Origin: Arthrobacter sp. zg-Y919
GTDB taxonomy: Bacteria > Actinomycetota > Actinomycetes > Actinomycetales > Micrococcaceae
Assembly (NCBI RefSeq): GCF_030142045.1
Contig: NZ_CP126242.1
Coordinates: 2,790,001-2,854,000, forward strand
Length of the DNA stretch: 64,000 bases
Direction: 5' to 3'
The notes under the pieces: model-generated
Database searches by the model: none
What the model saw: only the letters and a program-made list of their open reading frames with translations
What the model was told of the DNA's origin: nothing
Shown: positions 46,188 through 55,375 of the stretch, piece after piece
Numbering within the stretch: position 1 is the stretch's first letter
Layout of the letters: each line of letters opens with the position of its first letter
Program-made: the position numbers and the translations under genes

Positions 46188-47668
46188 AAAGCTCTCCTTG
46201 CATGTGCTGCGACACCGCTGTCGAGCCACCCGCGGTTCTCCAGCGAGGCCAAAAAGACCAGATAAGGCGCCGCAAAGCGGCCGATGTAGTCTGTTCGCGG
46301 TGCAATGGTCTTCGTAACCCGCACCATGCGGCCGGCCATCTCGGCAGTGGTGCATCCCGAAACTCCTGCGGCAGCGAGAACGGCAGCACCTAACGCCGGT
46401 TCCGCACTATGGGGCAGGTGAATGTTCCTGCCGAGAACGTCAGCCCGTAGCTGGGACCAGTAAGAGCTTTTCGTTGCTCCGCCGGTGAACAGTAGTCGTC
46501 CGGAAGTGTCCGCCCCGAGGTAGTCGAGGTAGTCAAAGCACAGCCGTTCGACGAAGGCGAGGCCTTGGAGTACTGCGGCGTAGCGCTCCGCTGCAGTGGT
46601 GGGCGTGCCGATGGTGAACCCGTGTGCATCCGGCGCATTGAAAGGAAATCGCTCACCATTGGAAACGAGCGGGTAGGTGGTTGTGACGCCAGGATGAAAC
46701 GGTTGGGCTGCATGTTCGAGTCTTGCGAGGTCGCTGGCCGGAAAATCACGGCTGATGACCCCGGCCCCCGAACTGGAGGCACCTCCGGGGAGCCATTGGC
46801 CGTCGGGGCCTTTATGGGAATAGACCACGCCGAGGGGGTCTTCGATGATGGTTTCGGACACGCCCTTGAGGACGAGCGTTGTTCCGACGACGGAATTCCA
46901 ATCACCGGGTGTCACTGCTCCGGCGCCCAGCTGGGCAGCGCATCCGTCTGTGGCCCCAGCGACTATCGGTGTTCCGTAGGGAAGACCCGTCGACGCGGCG
47001 GCGTCTGCTCCCAGAGTTGCCAGTAGCGTTCCGGACCTGACAAGGGGTGGAAGGATACTGGGTGAGATTGCCAGGTTTTCGAAGACCGACGTAGGCCAGG
47101 TCTCACTAATGAGATCAGCACCGGACTTGAGAGCGCTGCTGAAGTCGGAGGCAACCAGTCGGCCCGCAAGCCGGCTGTTGATGAAGTCGGTTTGGTGCAT
47201 CAGCCTCGTGTCGAGACGGCTCAGAATTTCGGGCTGGTTTGCCTGCAGCCACGCGAGTTTCGGAAGGGCCCAAGTGGCCTGCATCCGCTGGTAGCCTAGC
47301 TTCGCCCAGTGGCCCTGGCCTTTCGCATTGACAAGGTGAAGAACCTCAGTCGCGCGGCCATCGTCATACATCAGTCCCCGGGTTAGTGGCTTGCCGCTGG
47401 CGTCGGCCAACAAAATGGTGCCGGATGTTCCGTCAACGCAGACACCGTGGATCATGGCATTAGTCGAGGCAAGGACCCGCCTGATGGCAGCCGTAGCGGC
47501 TTCCCACCATTGCTCGGGATCTTGTTCGTGGCGGTTCCCGTTACGGCGGCTGTTCAGCGGTGACGAAGCGGTGGCGAGGATTTCGCCGTCGTCGGCCACT
47601 GCGCAGGCCCGCACACTCTGCGTACCGAGGTCGATCCCGAGCCAAGCGTCGACGGTGGAGGCAGTCAT
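46184..47668 (-). CDS. FGGY-family carbohydrate kinase 1
   Basis: The 494-residue kinase has the two-domain FGGY layout: WLGIDLGTQSVRACAVADDG phosphate loop, HEQDPEQWWEAA, a central GATDGCAAQLGAGAVTPGDWNSVVGTTLVLKG and LLFTGGATKSSYWSQLRADVLG adenosine site. It resembles xylulokinase-type enzymes that phosphorylate ketoses or polyols with ATP. Stop/start overlaps of 4 bp with both neighbours show coupled translation. The exact substrate is not visible. Confidence 0.92.
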   Translation of the reverse strand: MTASTVDAWLGIDLGTQSVRACAVADDGEILATASSPLNSRRNGNRHEQDPEQWWEAATAAIRRVLASTNAMIHGVCVDGTSGTILLADASGKPLTRGLMYDDGRATEVLHLVNAKGQGHWAKLGYQRMQATWALPKLAWLQANQPEILSRLDTRLMHQTDFINSRLAGRLVASDFSSALKSGADLISETWPTSVFENLAISPSILPPLVRSGTLLATLGADAAASTGLPYGTPIVAGATDGCAAQLGAGAVTPGDWNSVVGTTLVLKGVSETIIEDPLGVVYSHKGPDGQWLPGGASSSGAGVISRDFPASDLARLEHAAQPFHPGVTTTYPLVSNGERFPFNAPDAHGFTIGTPTTAAERYAAVLQGLAFVERLCFDYLDYLGADTSGRLLFTGGATKSSYWSQLRADVLGRNIHLPHSAEPALGAAVLAAAGVSGCTTAEMAGRMVRVTKTIAPRTDYIGRFAAPYLVFLASLENRGWLDSGVAAHARRAL

Positions 47669-49164
47669 AGGGGCACCGATTGCTCGCGCATGCGCACCAG
47701 TAGCGGCCAGGTACCTCGGGCACTTTCACGCAACTCGAGGAAGTTCCGGTACAGCCGGTCGTAGAAACGTGCAGTCTCAGGTGACGGGTCGAAACTCGTG
47801 CTGATCCGCACATGTGCGCCGACTGCTGCCTCGATAGTGGATGCTGCCCTAGTGCTGGTGAGACCGAGAAGGTAGGCGCCACGAGCGCCGACCTCTGTAT
47901 CGCTGAGTTTGCGAACAGGCACCCCGGTCATGTCGGCGATCAGTTGAAGCCAACGCGTGTTGTCGGCGCCTCCACCACAGACACGCAGCTCGGCAGGAGC
48001 GGGCCCGGCGGCCTCAAGACAGTCCCGAATAACGAAGGTGAGTCCTTCGAGGACTGCGCGTGCGACGTCTTCGCGCCGGTGCTCAAGGGACAAACCGAAG
48101 AAGCTGCCTCGGGCGGATAAGTCGAGGAAGGGCGCTCGTTCCCCCGCCGGCGAGAGATAGGGAAGGAAAATAAGCCCATTAGCACCGCGGGGGCTGTGAT
48201 ACGCCAACTCGGTGAATTCCACCGGGGTGCTGCAGTTGAGCACTGAGCAAGCCCACTGAATGACTTCTCCGCCAGCCAGAGTAGGCAACGCCCTTAGGTA
48301 ACGCCCCTCGACTCCCAGCCCCACGGTGAGCCCGGCCGGCTCTCCCCCGGTATCAATCCCGTCAGTGACCACTTCCGTGCACAGGGTTGTTCCGAGGATG
48401 CAGCACGCCTGTCCGGGAAGGATCGCGCCAGCTCCAATGGATGTCGCTGCAATGTCATAGGACGCCATGATCACCGGGATCGATGGTGACAGTCCCAGGC
48501 CGGCCGCGACGTCGGCGCTGAGGGGGCGAGAACGATCGGTGTCGCTGAGGATGGCAGGCATGAGGTCTTTCGCCCATGGCATCTCATACGCCTCGAAGAC
48601 TTCCGCGGAGTACTCGCGGGTGCGTATATCCATGAAGGGTGCCGCTCCGTCGGAGCCGTCGACTGCGCGGATACCCGTCAATTTGAAGAACAGCCAGCCA
48701 TCGCACGTCAGTGACGACGTCGACGCCCTAAGCCGGCCGGGATCGTTCTTTCCGAGCCAGGTCAGGATGGCGTTCGGAAGTCCCGCGAATGTTAACGACC
48801 CATTCTTAATGAAGGCACGCTCCAACGTTCCTTCCCGCCGCCAAGCTTCGACGATGTCACCGGCTCGCCCGTCATTCCAGAGAATGGCCGGCCCCGTTGG
48901 CTCCCCGTTCTCGTCGATAAGCCAACTGCCATCGCCTTGTCCGGTGACCGCGAGGAAGTCGACGCGTGTTGGGAGCTGGGCAGCGACGTTTCTGATGCAT
49001 TGGGACACTGCGTCCCAGACGACGCCCATGTCCTGTTCAACCCAGCCGGGATGCGGTCTGTTGACGGCCGCGGGGAGGCGTGCGACGACCATCTCCCTTC
49101 CTTCGTCGTCATAACCGACGGCCTTGATCATGGTGGTGCCCGCATCTACGGCTATTGCTGCCAT
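47665..49164 (-). CDS. FGGY-family carbohydrate kinase 2
   Basis: The 499-residue protein is also FGGY-type but of a different subgroup: AIAVDAGTTMIKAVGYDDEG, GWVEQDMGVVWDAV, AVTGQGDGSWLIDENG, GTTLCTEVV and VCGGGADNTRWLQLIADMTG. This pattern is found in erythritol- and polyol-kinase-like proteins. Two different FGGY kinases in tandem imply two phosphorylation substrates or successive steps. It follows the SorC gene on the same strand after a 70-bp gap. Confidence 0.92.
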   Translation of the reverse strand: MAAIAVDAGTTMIKAVGYDDEGREMVVARLPAAVNRPHPGWVEQDMGVVWDAVSQCIRNVAAQLPTRVDFLAVTGQGDGSWLIDENGEPTGPAILWNDGRAGDIVEAWRREGTLERAFIKNGSLTFAGLPNAILTWLGKNDPGRLRASTSSLTCDGWLFFKLTGIRAVDGSDGAAPFMDIRTREYSAEVFEAYEMPWAKDLMPAILSDTDRSRPLSADVAAGLGLSPSIPVIMASYDIAATSIGAGAILPGQACCILGTTLCTEVVTDGIDTGGEPAGLTVGLGVEGRYLRALPTLAGGEVIQWACSVLNCSTPVEFTELAYHSPRGANGLIFLPYLSPAGERAPFLDLSARGSFFGLSLEHRREDVARAVLEGLTFVIRDCLEAAGPAPAELRVCGGGADNTRWLQLIADMTGVPVRKLSDTEVGARGAYLLGLTSTRAASTIEAAVGAHVRISTSFDPSPETARFYDRLYRNFLELRESARGTWPLLVRMREQSVPL

Positions 49165-49234
49165 GGTTCACTCCTCGTTGAGTCGACCCAACCGCTAGTT
49201 TCGCCAGAAAATCTTCAGTACCCCCGATGAGCAG

Positions 49235-50188
49235 TCACGCTTTACTTTTTTCGTCCTGATCGAGTGCAAACTGCGCCGTGCGGACATCAGTGATGAGTAC
49301 GTCAGCAAGCCCGGATTTAAGCGTCGCAACCACTGCGCGTTCCTTGCCTGGACCACCTCCGATCAGTATTTTCTGAGGAATCTTCACCAGCTGATCCTTT
49401 GAGATTCCGGTGATACGTCCATCAAACCCAGGTACTTCCTTGCCGTCGGCATCCAATAACGTGGTGCCGACTTCGGCCACCACGCCAGATCGCAACAGTC
49501 CCTCGAGCTCTCCAAGCAGGCGGGCTTGATCCGCAAGCAAAGAGCTGTCAGGCCATCCCCCGATAGTCAGCACGGCCATGTCGAGCCGGCCCATGCGGTG
49601 TAGGGACTCTTTTACTGCAGGCTGCGTCGCGATGATGCTTCCTGCTGCCCTATTTGTTGCCACCATGGGCGCGTGAAGCGCATACATTTTCCCGCTCGCC
49701 ACACTGCTCAACGACGTAATGGCCTGCAGGCTCTCCCCCACGTCATTCGTTGCCGTACCTGTCAGCTGCACAACGTCGCACGTGGGGACGTCGCGCACCT
49801 GTCTGCACATTTCGATAATCGTTCGTCCCGAACCCAACCCAACCACTTGGTCCTCCTCCACGAGTTCCATAAATAGTTTGGCGGTAACGGATGCGATCAC
49901 AGATCGTGTCTGTTCGGCGTCGTATACAGGTGCCACCAGTACAAGGGCAGAAGACAGCCCGAAACGTGCTGCCAACCGCCGCGATAACTCAGGATCAATC
50001 GGATCACGCATCCGTGCTCGTACTTCAACCAGGCCCGCGTCTCTGGCACGTTGGACCATTCTGCCCACCGTGAACCGTGAGACCCCCAGCTCCTCGGCGA
50101 TGTCGATGGTCGAGCGATCGTGTTGCAGATGCTGGAGCGCTGCATAAACGTAGCGCACCTGTTCTTCGATAGAGAGTGGTCTGCTCAT
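49235..50188 (-). CDS. SorC/DeoR-type sugar-binding regulator
   Basis: The start at 50188 (AAGGA eight bases before) is preferred over a start at 50209; 317 residues. The N-terminal helix-turn-helix is TIDIAEELGVSRFTVGRMVQRARDAGLV. The C-terminal sugar-phosphate-binding domain has VVGLGSGRTIIEM and ADVLITDVRTAQFAL. SorC regulators sense a phosphorylated sugar. It is divergent from the ABC transporter operon, with an 18-bp palindrome between them, and leads the kinase operon, so it likely controls both arms. Confidence 0.93.
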   Translation of the reverse strand: MSRPLSIEEQVRYVYAALQHLQHDRSTIDIAEELGVSRFTVGRMVQRARDAGLVEVRARMRDPIDPELSRRLAARFGLSSALVLVAPVYDAEQTRSVIASVTAKLFMELVEEDQVVGLGSGRTIIEMCRQVRDVPTCDVVQLTGTATNDVGESLQAITSLSSVASGKMYALHAPMVATNRAAGSIIATQPAVKESLHRMGRLDMAVLTIGGWPDSSLLADQARLLGELEGLLRSGVVAEVGTTLLDADGKEVPGFDGRITGISKDQLVKIPQKILIGGGPGKERAVVATLKSGLADVLITDVRTAQFALDQDEKSKA

Positions 50189-50217
50189 TCGAGCATCCTT
50201 CCGGCTCATCTGAGTAA

Positions 50218-50235
50218 GTGTGATTAGCATTACAC
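50218..50235. promoter_or_regulatory. Likely SorC operator in the polyol divergon
   Basis: GTGTGATTAGCATTACAC has outer arms GTGT/ACAC and inner AT/AT pairs around a TTAGCAT centre. It lies between the divergent regulator and substrate-binding protein genes. Confidence 0.6.
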
Positions 50236-50306
50236 CAGTTTGGTCCCCGACGCATCGACGGCGACGCGTCGCACGAGGGATCACACCAAGCCAAAGGACA
50301 CAGTCG

Positions 50307-51680
50307 ATGAAAAATCACACAGGAAACTTCGGCCTTATAACGCGCGCTGCGATTGCCTCAATCGCAGCCGGTGCGCTCCTGACAGGGTGTGCCGCCAGTG
50401 AGGGACCTTCGGCAGAGGCTGAGGTCGAGTCGTTTGACTGGCGAAACTTCGAGGGACGCGAACTTAATCTCCTCATGAGCGAGCACCCGCTTTCCGCCTC
50501 CATTAAAAAGAACCTTCCCGAATTCGAAGAGAAAACCGGCATCAAGGTGTCCATCGAGACACTGTCCGAAACCGACTACATGGTCAAAACGTTGACCGAG
50601 CTGCAGTCAGAGTCCGGGTCTTACGACGTGTTCATGACGTCCCAGCCGATGAACTACCAATATGCGGCATCAGGATGGATCGAGGATCTGCAACCCTGGG
50701 TGGACGACGAGAAGCAGACCGCGCCAGATTACGACTTTGACGACTTCTACCCCGCCCTCATCGAGGCCGAACGGTGGGACACCACGGATTTCGGCGGTGC
50801 CGGGGAGGGAAGCCTCTGGGCGATCCCCGCCAACGAGGAAGGGTACGCACTCTTCTACCGCAAGGACATCTTGGAGGCGGCAGGCATTGAGGTGCCACAG
50901 ACGATCGATGAGTTGATAGCGGCCGCGAAGAAGCTCGACGGAAGCGAATTTGAAGGCAAGGAGATTTCCGGGTTTGTCAGCCGCGGAGACAAGACGTACC
51001 CCACTCTGAACCCTTTCTCCACTTTCGCGGGAGCATACGGGGTGAAGGACATCACCGATGGAGTCGCCACCGTCAATTCACCCGAAGGCATCGAAGCCAC
51101 TAAGAAGTGGGTCGAACTTATGGGTACCGCGCCGGAGGCGGCGAGCAGTTACACCTGGTACGAAGCACAGCAGGACTTCATCGCCGGCAATGCCGCCTTC
51201 TACATCGATGCTGACCACATGGCACCGGACTTCGAGCGCGAAGGCAGCGCCATCGCCGGCAAGGTCGGCTACGAGCTTCCCCCTGCAGGGCCCGAGGGGC
51301 GCGCATCCAGCTTGTGGCTGTGGTCGCTGGGCATGAACGCTGCTTCCGAGGAGAAGGGAGCCGCATGGCAGTTTATTCAGTGGGCTACGTCCAAGGAGAT
51401 GCTTACGCAGGCCATCGGCGACGGAAACATGAACCCCACGCGCGTCTCTGTAGCGGAAAGCCCGGAAATGGCTGCCGCAACCGAAGGATGGGACGACTAC
51501 AACGCAGTTTGGCAGGAGATTCTCGCCGAACACGCCGCGTGGCAGTATGCGCCGTCGTCTACTTGGCCCGAGGTGGGCGACCTCTGGGCGACGGCGATTC
51601 AGTCGGCAGTCCTCGGTGAAACCAGCGTAGAGGACGCGCTCGACGATGCGGCAACGAAGATAGACGCGGCCATCAAGTAA
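50307..51680 (+). CDS. ABC transporter substrate-binding lipoprotein (CUT1 type)
   Basis: The 457-residue protein starts at ATG 50307 after AAAGGA. A signal peptide ends in the lipobox LLTGC, so Cys28 is lipidated and the protein is anchored outside the membrane. The mature part has the family 1 solute-binding fold (GRELNLLMSEHPLS, YDVFMTSQPMNYQYAASGWI, ANEEGYALFYRKDIL, AFYIDADHMAPDFE). It would capture a sugar or polyol for the two permeases downstream. A stem-loop follows its stop codon. Confidence 0.94.
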   Translation: MKNHTGNFGLITRAAIASIAAGALLTGCAASEGPSAEAEVESFDWRNFEGRELNLLMSEHPLSASIKKNLPEFEEKTGIKVSIETLSETDYMVKTLTELQSESGSYDVFMTSQPMNYQYAASGWIEDLQPWVDDEKQTAPDYDFDDFYPALIEAERWDTTDFGGAGEGSLWAIPANEEGYALFYRKDILEAAGIEVPQTIDELIAAAKKLDGSEFEGKEISGFVSRGDKTYPTLNPFSTFAGAYGVKDITDGVATVNSPEGIEATKKWVELMGTAPEAASSYTWYEAQQDFIAGNAAFYIDADHMAPDFEREGSAIAGKVGYELPPAGPEGRASSLWLWSLGMNAASEEKGAAWQFIQWATSKEMLTQAIGDGNMNPTRVSVAESPEMAAATEGWDDYNAVWQEILAEHAAWQYAPSSTWPEVGDLWATAIQSAVLGETSVEDALDDAATKIDAAIK

Positions 51681-51687
51681 GGCGCCT

Positions 51688-51719
51688 GCCGGGGCCGGCG
51701 CCCCTGCGTCGGCCCCGGC
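51688..51719 (+). other. Intercistronic stem-loop between binding protein and permease genes
   Basis: GCCGGGGCCG (51688-51697) pairs with CGGCCCCGGC (51710-51719) across a 12-base loop. It has no T run. Such hairpins usually protect the abundant binding-protein mRNA and lower downstream permease levels. Confidence 0.6.
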
Positions 51720-51739
51720 CCGACCCGAAGAAAGCTCCA

Positions 51740-52597
51740 ATGAAAAACAAGCCAGCTCTGCCATATCTCTTGGCCCTACCTGGGATCGCGATCTTCGTCG
51801 CCATGCTTTACCCGTTCCTGACTGGTGCCTGGTGGTCATTTAACTCCTACCGGCTCAACAGGGGAGATCCCGAGTTCAACTGGGGTCAGAACTTCGTATC
51901 GCTGTTCTCGACCGGCGAAGGACAACATGCAATCGGCGTCACGCTCACCTATGCCTTCGTCGTGGTAGTAGCCGAATGCGTCCTTGGGATTGGGCTCGCG
52001 ATGCTTTTGAACTACGGCAGGTACGGCAACGCCTTTAGACTGCTAATCGTTCTGCCGTTGTTGCTGCCTCCCGTTATCGCTGCGCTTATGTGGAACGTCA
52101 TGTTGACAGAAAACGGTGTGGTCAACTGGTTCTTGGAAGCACTCGGAAGCCAGAGGCTTTTGTGGCTCAGCGGGCCCGATAGCGCGCTCTGGTCAGTAAT
52201 CCTGATCGACGTCTGGATCTACACGCCGTTCGTCGTCCTGCTGGCACAGGCGGGGCTCAAGAGCATCCCGTCGGAACTGCGAGAGGCTTCCGCCGTTGAC
52301 GGGGCCGGACCGATCCGAAACTTCGTCTCGGTGACTCTGCCCATGCTCATGCCGGTCCTGATTGTCATCATCACCTTTCGCGGCATCGACTCGCTGAAAA
52401 TGTTCGACATCATTTACACCACTACTCAAGGTGGACCAGTCGATGCAACCACCAATCTGCATGTGCTCGCGTACCTCGACGGAATTCGTAATCTCAACTT
52501 CGGTATGGCCATGGCCTCACTGATGGTCTTGTGGGCGCTGTGCTACCTCATTTCCTTCCTGCTCCTGAAGGCCCGCCGTAAGGAGGCCATGGCATGA
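51740..52597 (+). CDS. ABC sugar/polyol permease 1 (MalF-like)
   Basis: The 285-residue protein has six membrane helices (PYLLALPGIAIFVAMLYPFLTGAW first) and the EAA loop ELREASAVDGAGPIRNFVSVTLP that docks the ATPase. With the next gene it forms the import channel for the substrate brought by the lipoprotein. The next gene overlaps it by 4 bp. Confidence 0.94.
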   Translation: MKNKPALPYLLALPGIAIFVAMLYPFLTGAWWSFNSYRLNRGDPEFNWGQNFVSLFSTGEGQHAIGVTLTYAFVVVVAECVLGIGLAMLLNYGRYGNAFRLLIVLPLLLPPVIAALMWNVMLTENGVVNWFLEALGSQRLLWLSGPDSALWSVILIDVWIYTPFVVLLAQAGLKSIPSELREASAVDGAGPIRNFVSVTLPMLMPVLIVIITFRGIDSLKMFDIIYTTTQGGPVDATTNLHVLAYLDGIRNLNFGMAMASLMVLWALCYLISFLLLKARRKEAMA

Positions 52598-53493
52598 GCA
52601 CCACGCTTGAGCCGACCGCTCCACCGCAGAGCACTTCTAGTGCGCACGAAAACGCCAGCAAGCGCCGCCGACGCAAAAAGAGCTTTAAGCACGGGGCGGT
52701 CATTGCCCTCTTGAGCGCATGGACACTGTTTGCGCTGGCACCTATCGTGTGGATTTTCATGATGTCCCTGAAAACCCCGGAAGACATCATCTCCAACCCA
52801 CCAAAGTTTTTCTTCCTACCAACCCTGGCGAATTACGCCGAAGTATTGAGCGGGCCCGAGTTTTTGTCCCCGTTCTTGAACTCTCTGATCGTCACCATTG
52901 GTGCCCTGGTGCTGACCTTGTTCATCGGATTGCCCACTGCCTACGCGCTGGCCCGGTTCAAATTCAAGGGTGGAGAGTCCATCGCCTTCGGCATCCTCTC
53001 CCTGCGATTCGCCCCTGAACTGCTGATCATCCTTCCGCTCTACCTGATCTATCAGAAGAGCAATCTGAACGACACCTATCTGGGGCTGATCCTTGCCTAT
53101 CAGCTGGTGACGCTGCCGATGCTCGTATGGATGCTGCGATCCTTCATCGAAGACTTGCCGCGGGAGCTGGAAGAGGCGGTGGCCGTCGATGGCGGGACCC
53201 GGTGGACTGCCTTCCGACACGTACTTCTCCGCCTAATCGCGCCTGGTCTGGGAGCCAGCCTCATGCTGTCCTTCATCTGGGCATGGAACAGCTACACCCT
53301 CCCACTCGTCCTCAGCGGGAGAGATACCCAGGTCATCACCACGGGCATCCAGCAGTACATTTCCTTCCAATCAATCGATTGGGGGCCCATGGCAGCGGCG
53401 ACCATCATCTCGCTGATCCCGGGCATCCTCTTCGCCCTCCTCTCTCTGCGCTGGGTCGTCGACGGCCTGACCGCCGGCACCGTCAAGGGCTAG
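52594..53493 (+). CDS. ABC sugar/polyol permease 2 (MalG-like)
   Basis: The 299-residue protein has a basic N-terminal tail (SKRRRRKKSFKHG), six membrane helices and the EAA loop ELEEAVAVDGGTRWTAFRHVLL, the MalG type. No ATP-binding subunit gene lies in the cluster; as in other actinobacteria, a shared MsmK-type ATPase encoded elsewhere probably powers it. Confidence 0.94.
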   Translation: MSTTLEPTAPPQSTSSAHENASKRRRRKKSFKHGAVIALLSAWTLFALAPIVWIFMMSLKTPEDIISNPPKFFFLPTLANYAEVLSGPEFLSPFLNSLIVTIGALVLTLFIGLPTAYALARFKFKGGESIAFGILSLRFAPELLIILPLYLIYQKSNLNDTYLGLILAYQLVTLPMLVWMLRSFIEDLPRELEEAVAVDGGTRWTAFRHVLLRLIAPGLGASLMLSFIWAWNSYTLPLVLSGRDTQVITTGIQQYISFQSIDWGPMAAATIISLIPGILFALLSLRWVVDGLTAGTVKG

Positions 53494-53523
53494 GGACCCA
53501 ACCACACACCTCTAGGAGTTCTC

Positions 53524-54570
53524 ATGGCCACCCCTTCCACCATGCTCGCGAGCGTCCTGACTGAGCCCAAAAACATCCAGCTCCAACGCGTCGATCTGCC
53601 GCAACCTCAGTCAGGCCAGGTCCTAATGCGCGTTACCGCAATCGGCGTGTGCGGGTCGGACACGCACTTCTACGAAACCGGCGCAATCGGCGATCTCGTA
53701 GTTCACGGCCCCGTGGTCCTGGGACACGAAACTGCCGGTGAGATAGTCGCGGTAGGCGAGGGCGTCGACCCGCAACGCATTGGTACCCAAGTAGCCATAG
53801 AACCCCAGACGCCCTGCCGCAGGTGTGACTTCTGCAAGGAAGGCAGCTATCACCTCTGCACCGATATGCGCTTCTACGGCGCTTACCCAGTGGATGGGTC
53901 GTTTTCCGAGTACGCGCTCATCGACGATGATTTCGCTCATGCCGTCCCCTCCACAATGACTGCGGAAGAGGCTGCGCTGGTAGAGCCGGTGTCCGTGGCC
54001 ATCCACGCCTGCCGCCGCGGTAACGTCACGGCTGGATCCAAAGTCCTGATCACCGGCGCCGGGCCCATCGGAGCCCTATGCGCGCAAGTGGCACGCGCTT
54101 TCGGTGCCACTGAAGTCGTTATCAGTGATCCAATCCAGCATCGGCGGGAATACGTGGCTGCCCATGGTGCCAGCAGCGTGCTTGACCCGACTACTGATGG
54201 ACTGGAGAAGTACGAGAAACACTTCACGGTCTATATCGATGCATCCGCAAACGCCCGCGCCATCCTGTCAGCCTTCCCCGCCATCCGGCCTGGCGGGACA
54301 GCGGTGCTCGTCGGCATGGGTGGAGAGGAATTACTGGTTCCAATCGCCATGATCCAGCACCGCGAGATAACCCTCACTGGAACCTATCGCTACGTGAATA
54401 CGTGGCCCACAGCGATCGAACTCATCTCGACAGGTGCCATTGAAGTACGATCGCTGGTGACAGGGCGCCTCGGACTCGATGCAGTCGAGGAAGCGCTGAT
54501 GAAGGCGAAGACGGATCCAACCGCCATCAAGACCATGATTATTCCGTCACTGACAGAGTCCGCTCAGTGA
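53524..54570 (+). CDS. Zinc-dependent polyol dehydrogenase (sorbitol/xylitol type)
   Basis: The 348-residue MDR enzyme has GVCGSDTHFYETGAIGD with the catalytic-zinc Cys, GHETAGEIVAVGEGV, the structural-zinc cluster CRRCDFCKEGSYHLC, VEPVSVAIHA and the Rossmann motif GAGPIGALCAQVA. It is closest in pattern to sorbitol, xylitol and L-iditol 2-dehydrogenases, which oxidise polyols to ketoses with NAD+. It follows the permease genes in the plus-strand operon; a GTGA overlap joins it to the HAD gene. Confidence 0.93.
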   Translation: MATPSTMLASVLTEPKNIQLQRVDLPQPQSGQVLMRVTAIGVCGSDTHFYETGAIGDLVVHGPVVLGHETAGEIVAVGEGVDPQRIGTQVAIEPQTPCRRCDFCKEGSYHLCTDMRFYGAYPVDGSFSEYALIDDDFAHAVPSTMTAEEAALVEPVSVAIHACRRGNVTAGSKVLITGAGPIGALCAQVARAFGATEVVISDPIQHRREYVAAHGASSVLDPTTDGLEKYEKHFTVYIDASANARAILSAFPAIRPGGTAVLVGMGGEELLVPIAMIQHREITLTGTYRYVNTWPTAIELISTGAIEVRSLVTGRLGLDAVEEALMKAKTDPTAIKTMIIPSLTESAQ

Positions 54571-55253
54571 CCGGTGTCAGGAACGCACGGCGGCCCCGAC
54601 CACCCGTTGCCGCCCTCTATGTCGACGAGTTGCTCTTCGACATGGACGGTACCCTCATCGATTCCATCGCCGCCGTCGAAGCTGCATGGAAGACTCTCGC
54701 CGAGGAAGAAGGGATAGCAGTGCCTTTCGGTGCCGAGTTCCATGGGCGGACCGCAACTGATCTGGTCCGTTCACTTGTTGTCCCGGACCGGTTTCGCGCT
54801 GTTGTCAGGCGGCTGGAGGAGCTGGAAAGTTCTCAGGTCGGGCCAGTTGTAGGTCTTCCTGGGTCCGCCGAGCTCCTCGCGCGGCTTCCCCCGAATCGCT
54901 GGTCCATCGTCACCTCTGCTGCCAGGCCGGTTGCTCTGGCACGCCTGGCAGCGGCAGGTCTTCCGATGCCGACCCTGCTCATCACCGGTGATGACGTTGC
55001 GCGCGGCAAGCCGGACCCCGAAGCGTATCTGGCAGGCAAACGCTACTCCGGCCACGCACTGGCTTTCGAGGACACAGTCGCAGGCCTGGAGTCTGCGCGC
55101 GCAGCCGGATGCACAACAGTGGCCATCGTGGGAACATCAACCGCCTATGAGCTCAGCCCCTATGCCGACTTCCTCGTCGATTCTCTAGCATCAGTCACTG
55201 CGGAACCGGTGGCTGGCGGTGTTCTTCAAATCAACCTTCGGTTGGCCGCCTGA
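54567..55253 (+). CDS. HAD-superfamily sugar-phosphate phosphatase
   Basis: The 228-residue protein starts at GTG 54567, coupled to the dehydrogenase gene. HAD motifs are LLFDMDGTLIDS (nucleophile and general-acid Asp), VTSAARP, GKPDPEAYL (Lys) and AFEDTVAGLESARAAG (Mg acids). It is like 2-deoxyglucose-6-phosphatase and arabitol/sugar-phosphate phosphatases. In a pathway with kinases it may relieve sugar-phosphate stress or supply a free ketose. Confidence 0.92.
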   Translation: MTGVRNARRPRPPVAALYVDELLFDMDGTLIDSIAAVEAAWKTLAEEEGIAVPFGAEFHGRTATDLVRSLVVPDRFRAVVRRLEELESSQVGPVVGLPGSAELLARLPPNRWSIVTSAARPVALARLAAAGLPMPTLLITGDDVARGKPDPEAYLAGKRYSGHALAFEDTVAGLESARAAGCTTVAIVGTSTAYELSPYADFLVDSLASVTAEPVAGGVLQINLRLAA

Positions 55254-55254
55254 G

Positions 55255-55339
55255 GCTTCAGCGGCTGCGTCATCACCCGCGACGACGCGATCATGTTGCC
55301 GCGAAGAGGACCTGGCCGACCCCGTCGTCGGACGCCCGT
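55255..55339 (+). pseudogene. Short decayed remnant of an old-yellow-enzyme gene
   Basis: The stretch with ATCACCCGCGACGACGCG, GAAGAGGACCTGGCCGAC and GTCGTCGGACGCCC aligns with positions 39331-39412 of the complete ene-reductase gene, with several substitutions and small indels that break the frame. It begins directly after the HAD gene stop, at the right edge of the polyol cluster. Confidence 0.7.
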
Positions 55340-55375
55340 TCACTTCGGTGATTTAGCCGACGGCATCAGAGTTGG

